From JBIQJD01 sp044507695 (GTDB taxonomy: Bacteria; Bacteroidota; Ignavibacteria; Ignavibacteriales; Ignavibacteriaceae), in assembly GCA_044507695.1 (NCBI GenBank), contig JBIQJD010000005.1, positions 1 to 64,000 of the forward strand: 64,000 bases of DNA, read 5' to 3'. Made by a program: the position numbers and the translations under genes. Below, in pieces: positions 61,432 to 64,000 of the stretch; the stretch's first letter is position 1; the number at the start of each line of letters is the position of its first letter. The notes beneath the pieces are model-generated. The model made no database searches. It worked only from the letters and a program-made list of their open reading frames with translations, and had not been told where the DNA came from.

Positions 61432-61695
61432 ATGAAGGTATATATTTTGCCGCAGGATGAAAAATGGGCAGTAAAAAGAGAACATGAAGAGGAGCCTGTT
61501 TCGCTTCATGATTCACGTAAAGATGCACTTGAAACCGCAAAAGAAATTGCAATGGGAAGCGATGCTGAACTTGTTATTCTTAGAGCGGATGGTACTATTG
61601 ATAATCTTGGAGCTTATTCTGTTGATCCATTTCCATCAGAAGACCGGGCGCCTGATTATACAGAACTGGATGAAGAAAATGATGAAGGCACCTGA
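61432..61695 (+). CDS. DUF2188 domain protein
   Basis: 87 residues. The pattern WAVKREHEEEPVSLHDSRKD, ALETAKEIA, ELVILRADGTID and DPFPSEDRAP fits DUF2188: a small alpha/beta fold with an invariant DGxI...DP ending. Cytoplasmic, function unknown. GGAGA lies 8 nt before the ATG. It converges with the DUF421 gene, 4 bp apart. Confidence 0.8.
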   Translation: MKVYILPQDEKWAVKREHEEEPVSLHDSRKDALETAKEIAMGSDAELVILRADGTIDNLGAYSVDPFPSEDRAPDYTELDEENDEGT

Positions 61696-61699
61696 TTAT

Positions 61700-62155
61700 T
61701 TATGTTTCATTTTTGCTGAAGGGAATAATTGATATATCGCCATCTCTTTCAAGTATGGCAAATTTAATTTCATTCATTTTTCTTAATCCATGAAGCTTGC
61801 GTGCTGCTTCCATGATATCTTCTTCATCAATTCTTGTTTTATCTAACCGTTCCTTAATCGGCTTTCCATTTTCAACTATAATTAATGGCATACCTTCAAC
61901 CCATTTTGCAATCTTTACGGATTTTTGTTTTACAAATGCAAGAATGAAATCAGCAAAAACCAGCGTGGTAATTACAATAATTGCATTTGTTACTGAAAAA
62001 TCATTTCCTAACAAAGCCTGCTGGGTAGCTTCACCAATCACTAATAATAATACAAAATCAAAAACGGTAATCTGCGCGATTGAACGTTTACCGTTAACCC
62101 GGAAAATTATTAACAGAAAAAAATAAATTACCAATCCTCTAATTACAGCATCCAT
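61700..62155 (-). CDS. DUF421 (YetF/YcaP-like) membrane protein
   Basis: 151 residues. Three N-terminal membrane segments (GLVIYFFLLIIFRVNGKRSI, FDFVLLLVIGEATQQALL, IIVITTLVFADFILAF) precede a small C-terminal domain with GMPLIIVENGKPIKERL and the acidic-helix IDEEDIMEAARKLHG typical of YetF. Function unknown. It follows the 162-aa anchored protein by 5 bp in one transcript. Confidence 0.85.
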   Translation of the reverse strand: MDAVIRGLVIYFFLLIIFRVNGKRSIAQITVFDFVLLLVIGEATQQALLGNDFSVTNAIIVITTLVFADFILAFVKQKSVKIAKWVEGMPLIIVENGKPIKERLDKTRIDEEDIMEAARKLHGLRKMNEIKFAILERDGDISIIPFSKNET

Positions 62156-62160
62156 AATAT

Positions 62161-62649
62161 TTAAGGATAAATTATTTGTTTGAAATTAATTGATCTGTTT
62201 TCGCCTGCTGATAAATTCACGTTGTGATAAAAAGGGTCTTCCGGTGTATAAGCCATCTTTATTAAAAACCCGTTTGATGAATTTTTAGTAAATATGAATA
62301 ATGTATTTTCTCCGGTATTTTTTTCTTCAACAGGAAGCGGGGTTATACTTTCAATTTTTACATTCTTTAAGAATTCATTATTGATTTGTAATTCCAGAAA
62401 ATCATCAGTCTGATATTGCAGATGAATTATCATTTGTGCCGGCGCTCCGGCTCTGAGAAATTTTTCTGTCTCTATATAAAATCCTGTTGATTCATCTCCT
62501 ACGATTGTTTCACTCAGAATACCGGTGCCGAATAAACCCAGAGCAGATACAAATACAAACAGAATAATCAAAGTAAATCCAACTGCCCTAAAGCGCTCTG
62601 CTTTTTTCTGATGATCAAGATCTTCTTCAATATCGATTTCGTTGTTCAT
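62161..62649 (-). CDS. Anchored protein of unknown function next to DUF421 gene
   Basis: 162 residues. A cytoplasmic acidic start (IDIEEDLDHQKKAERF), one membrane helix (VGFTLIILFVFVSALGLFG) at about 27-46, then a beta-rich outside domain with no catalytic motif recognised. The gene pairs with the DUF421 gene 5 bp downstream; similar pairs are seen elsewhere, which suggests a shared function in the envelope. Confidence 0.7.
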   Translation of the reverse strand: MNNEIDIEEDLDHQKKAERFRAVGFTLIILFVFVSALGLFGTGILSETIVGDESTGFYIETEKFLRAGAPAQMIIHLQYQTDDFLELQINNEFLKNVKIESITPLPVEEKNTGENTLFIFTKNSSNGFLIKMAYTPEDPFYHNVNLSAGENRSINFKQIIYP

Positions 62650-62765
62650 ACATTAATTTACCTGCTCCTGCAATTTTGAAAAATGCTTATTAACACAACC
62701 ATTCTGATATGTAACCTTCCACCTGGCAAAGCATCAATCATCTAGAATAACTTAGAGAGTCAAAT

Positions 62766-63218
62766 ATGTTTAATGAATTATTGAACGGAAAATTTTTCGG
62801 CCATCCCGTTCACCTGATGCTTGTTCATTTTCCTGCGGCATTCTTTCCTTTAAGCGCGGCTATTGATATTTACGCAATAGTGATGAACAATGTTCTTTAT
62901 GCCGAGATATCCTTTTATATACTTTGTCTTGGAATTATAACAGGATTTGCTGCAGCGGTTTTCGGCACCATAGATCTTTTAAAATTGAAACAGGAAAAAG
63001 TATTTAGAACCGCACTTATTCACGGCGGATTAAATCTCCTGTGGGCTGCTTCATTTAGTGTAATTGCAGGATTACAATATCAGCAGTTTCCCGAAATCAG
63101 AATTCCTTCACTTGCAATCATTGTTACAAAAATTATCTGTGTGTTCGGAATGTTATATTCAAATTTTCTAGGCGGAGAATTGGTTTTAAAATATGGAGTT
63201 GGCAGAAAAGCGGAATAA
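62766..63218 (+). CDS. DUF2231 family membrane protein
   Basis: 150 residues with four membrane helices. FGHPVHLMLVHFPAAFFPLS is the DUF2231 signature with conserved histidines (His18, His21 and His26 region), which in some members are linked to haem or metal handling. It is convergent with the ECF sigma gene 19 bp away. Function unknown. Confidence 0.82.
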   Translation: MFNELLNGKFFGHPVHLMLVHFPAAFFPLSAAIDIYAIVMNNVLYAEISFYILCLGIITGFAAAVFGTIDLLKLKQEKVFRTALIHGGLNLLWAASFSVIAGLQYQQFPEIRIPSLAIIVTKIICVFGMLYSNFLGGELVLKYGVGRKAE

Positions 63219-63237
63219 ATGAATGTGCCTTGTTAAA

Positions 63238-63900
63238 TTATTTTGTTTCCTTTCCCATTACATACTGCATAACATTTTCATTTAAGCGGTCACATCTATC
63301 ATTACCAAAGGTAAATAAAGATGAAAGATCTGTCATACCTGAAATAAAATCTTTCAGCATTGATTTTGCACGGTGCAATCTTACTTTAACATTAACCTTA
63401 GAGATATTTAATACTTTAGATGCCTCATCAATACTCATTCCTTCAACTTCTTTAAGAATAAAGACAGAGCGGTATTTATCCGGAAGTTCATTAACAGCCT
63501 TTTCTAATATTTCTTTTCTTTGCTCATTCATATAATTTTCCTCAGGATTTTGATGCCTGCCGGCAGGAATAGTTACACTCATCTCATTATTAAGTCTGCT
63601 GAACCTCTTCTGGCTTCGCTTTTGCATCAGGCATTCATTGATAAGAATTTTTGTAAGCCACGTTGAAAATTTTGCTTCCCCCCTGAACTGATCAAGTTTT
63701 TCATATGCTGTTATGTAAGCTATTTGCATAACTTCATCCGCATCATCATCACTTATACCATATGATAATGCAATTCTGTACAACCTTTGATTATTGCGCC
63801 GCACAATTTCTCTGTACAATTGAACATTTCCGCTGCGTATCCCTGAAATAATTTCTTCTTCAGTCAATTCTGTTTCGTTTTGAACTGCTTCTTTAATCAT
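63238..63900 (-). CDS. ECF-type RNA polymerase sigma factor
   Basis: 220 residues. Region 2 is seen in DDADEVMQIAYITAYEKLDQ and FRGEAKFSTWLTKILINEC (the conserved FRGxAxxxTWLxxI), region 4 in LPDKYRSVFILKEVEGMSID and VNVKVRLHRAKSMLKDFI. A C-terminal tail of ~35 residues (SSLFTFGNDRCDRLNENVMQ) may regulate it. No anti-sigma gene is adjacent inside the window; one may lie beyond the right edge on the other strand. Confidence 0.93.
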   Translation of the reverse strand: MIKEAVQNETELTEEEIISGIRSGNVQLYREIVRRNNQRLYRIALSYGISDDDADEVMQIAYITAYEKLDQFRGEAKFSTWLTKILINECLMQKRSQKRFSRLNNEMSVTIPAGRHQNPEENYMNEQRKEILEKAVNELPDKYRSVFILKEVEGMSIDEASKVLNISKVNVKVRLHRAKSMLKDFISGMTDLSSLFTFGNDRCDRLNENVMQYVMGKETK

Positions 63901-63995
63901 ATCAAAAGATAAAAATAGTTTGTAATATAAAAAAATGTTTGTCTTGTAACCTTTTTAATTCCTTATCATCTATTAAGGAAAAAGGAGAAAATAAA

Positions 63996-64000
63996 ATGCT
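63996..64000 (+). CDS. Possible start of a gene running out of the window
   Basis: An ATG at 63996-63998 is preceded by AAAGGAGAAAATAAA, a good Shine-Dalgarno with 8 nt spacing. Only five bases are visible, so the product cannot be named. It is divergent from the ECF sigma gene. Confidence 0.45.

Noticed and set aside
1..64000. tRNA or rRNA genes, transposases, integrases
   Set aside because: None of their conserved sequences or domains was seen on either strand by eye; a tRNAscan or Rfam run would be needed to exclude small RNAs fully.

Overview
The window looks like chromosomal DNA of an AT-rich Bacteroidota/Ignavibacteriota-type (FCB group) bacterium. The inference rests on gene content (MetX/MetY methionine route, DapH, archaeal-type Asd, FloA, DUF4032, M64 peptidase) and on promoters. 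At least five intergenic sites fit the Bacteroidota-type pattern TTG-N20/21-TAnnTTTG, ahead of the ahpC, lysine, threonine, methionine and secD transcripts. No rRNA, tRNA, CRISPR array or transposase was seen.

Layout. 1-3777 (minus) is the end of a surface-polysaccharide cluster: epimerase, flippase, acyltransferase and a cut-off glycosyltransferase. 3778-7762 is an accessory, repeat-rich stretch. It holds palindromes, a DUF1508 gene broken by a palindromic insert, an ORF6N protein, and a divergent sigma-like/DUF6266-like pair flanked by ~0.2 kb direct repeats. An 11-bp-period tandem array lies between that pair. wlbA, a ~1 kb gap and ahpC-ahpD follow.

10967-41149 is a large amino-acid block. 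gltB-gltD and ilvB-ilvN-ilvC-leuB-leuA-leuC-leuD-cimA-amidase run on the minus strand. On the plus strand are dapA-dapB-dapH (lysine), thrA-asd-thrB-thrC-proC (threonine) and metY, metX (methionine).

The most notable signal is regulatory. Each of the three aspartate-family branches is preceded by a tiny ORF too short for routine gene calling, rich in codons for its own end product, followed by an intrinsic terminator: Lys (KSKKNKK) before dapA, Thr (TTTATTPTT) before thrA, and Cys/Met (MCCCCMMM) before metY. These are leader-peptide attenuators. In front of metY the attenuator is followed by a SAM-I riboswitch with its own terminator, so two sensors act in series. The ilvB leader carries less certain leader-peptide candidates.

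41154-49238 (minus) holds a probable phhB-TPR-pyrE-M64 peptidase-DUF4032-SpoIIE phosphatase operon, clpC and a small membrane protein. 49539-60933 (plus) holds floA with a small membrane protein and a UvrD-type helicase, a glycosyltransferase, a nucleoside-salvage set (cdd, tdk, nupC, purine nucleoside phosphorylase) and secD-secF. The end has small envelope or unknown proteins and an ECF sigma factor.
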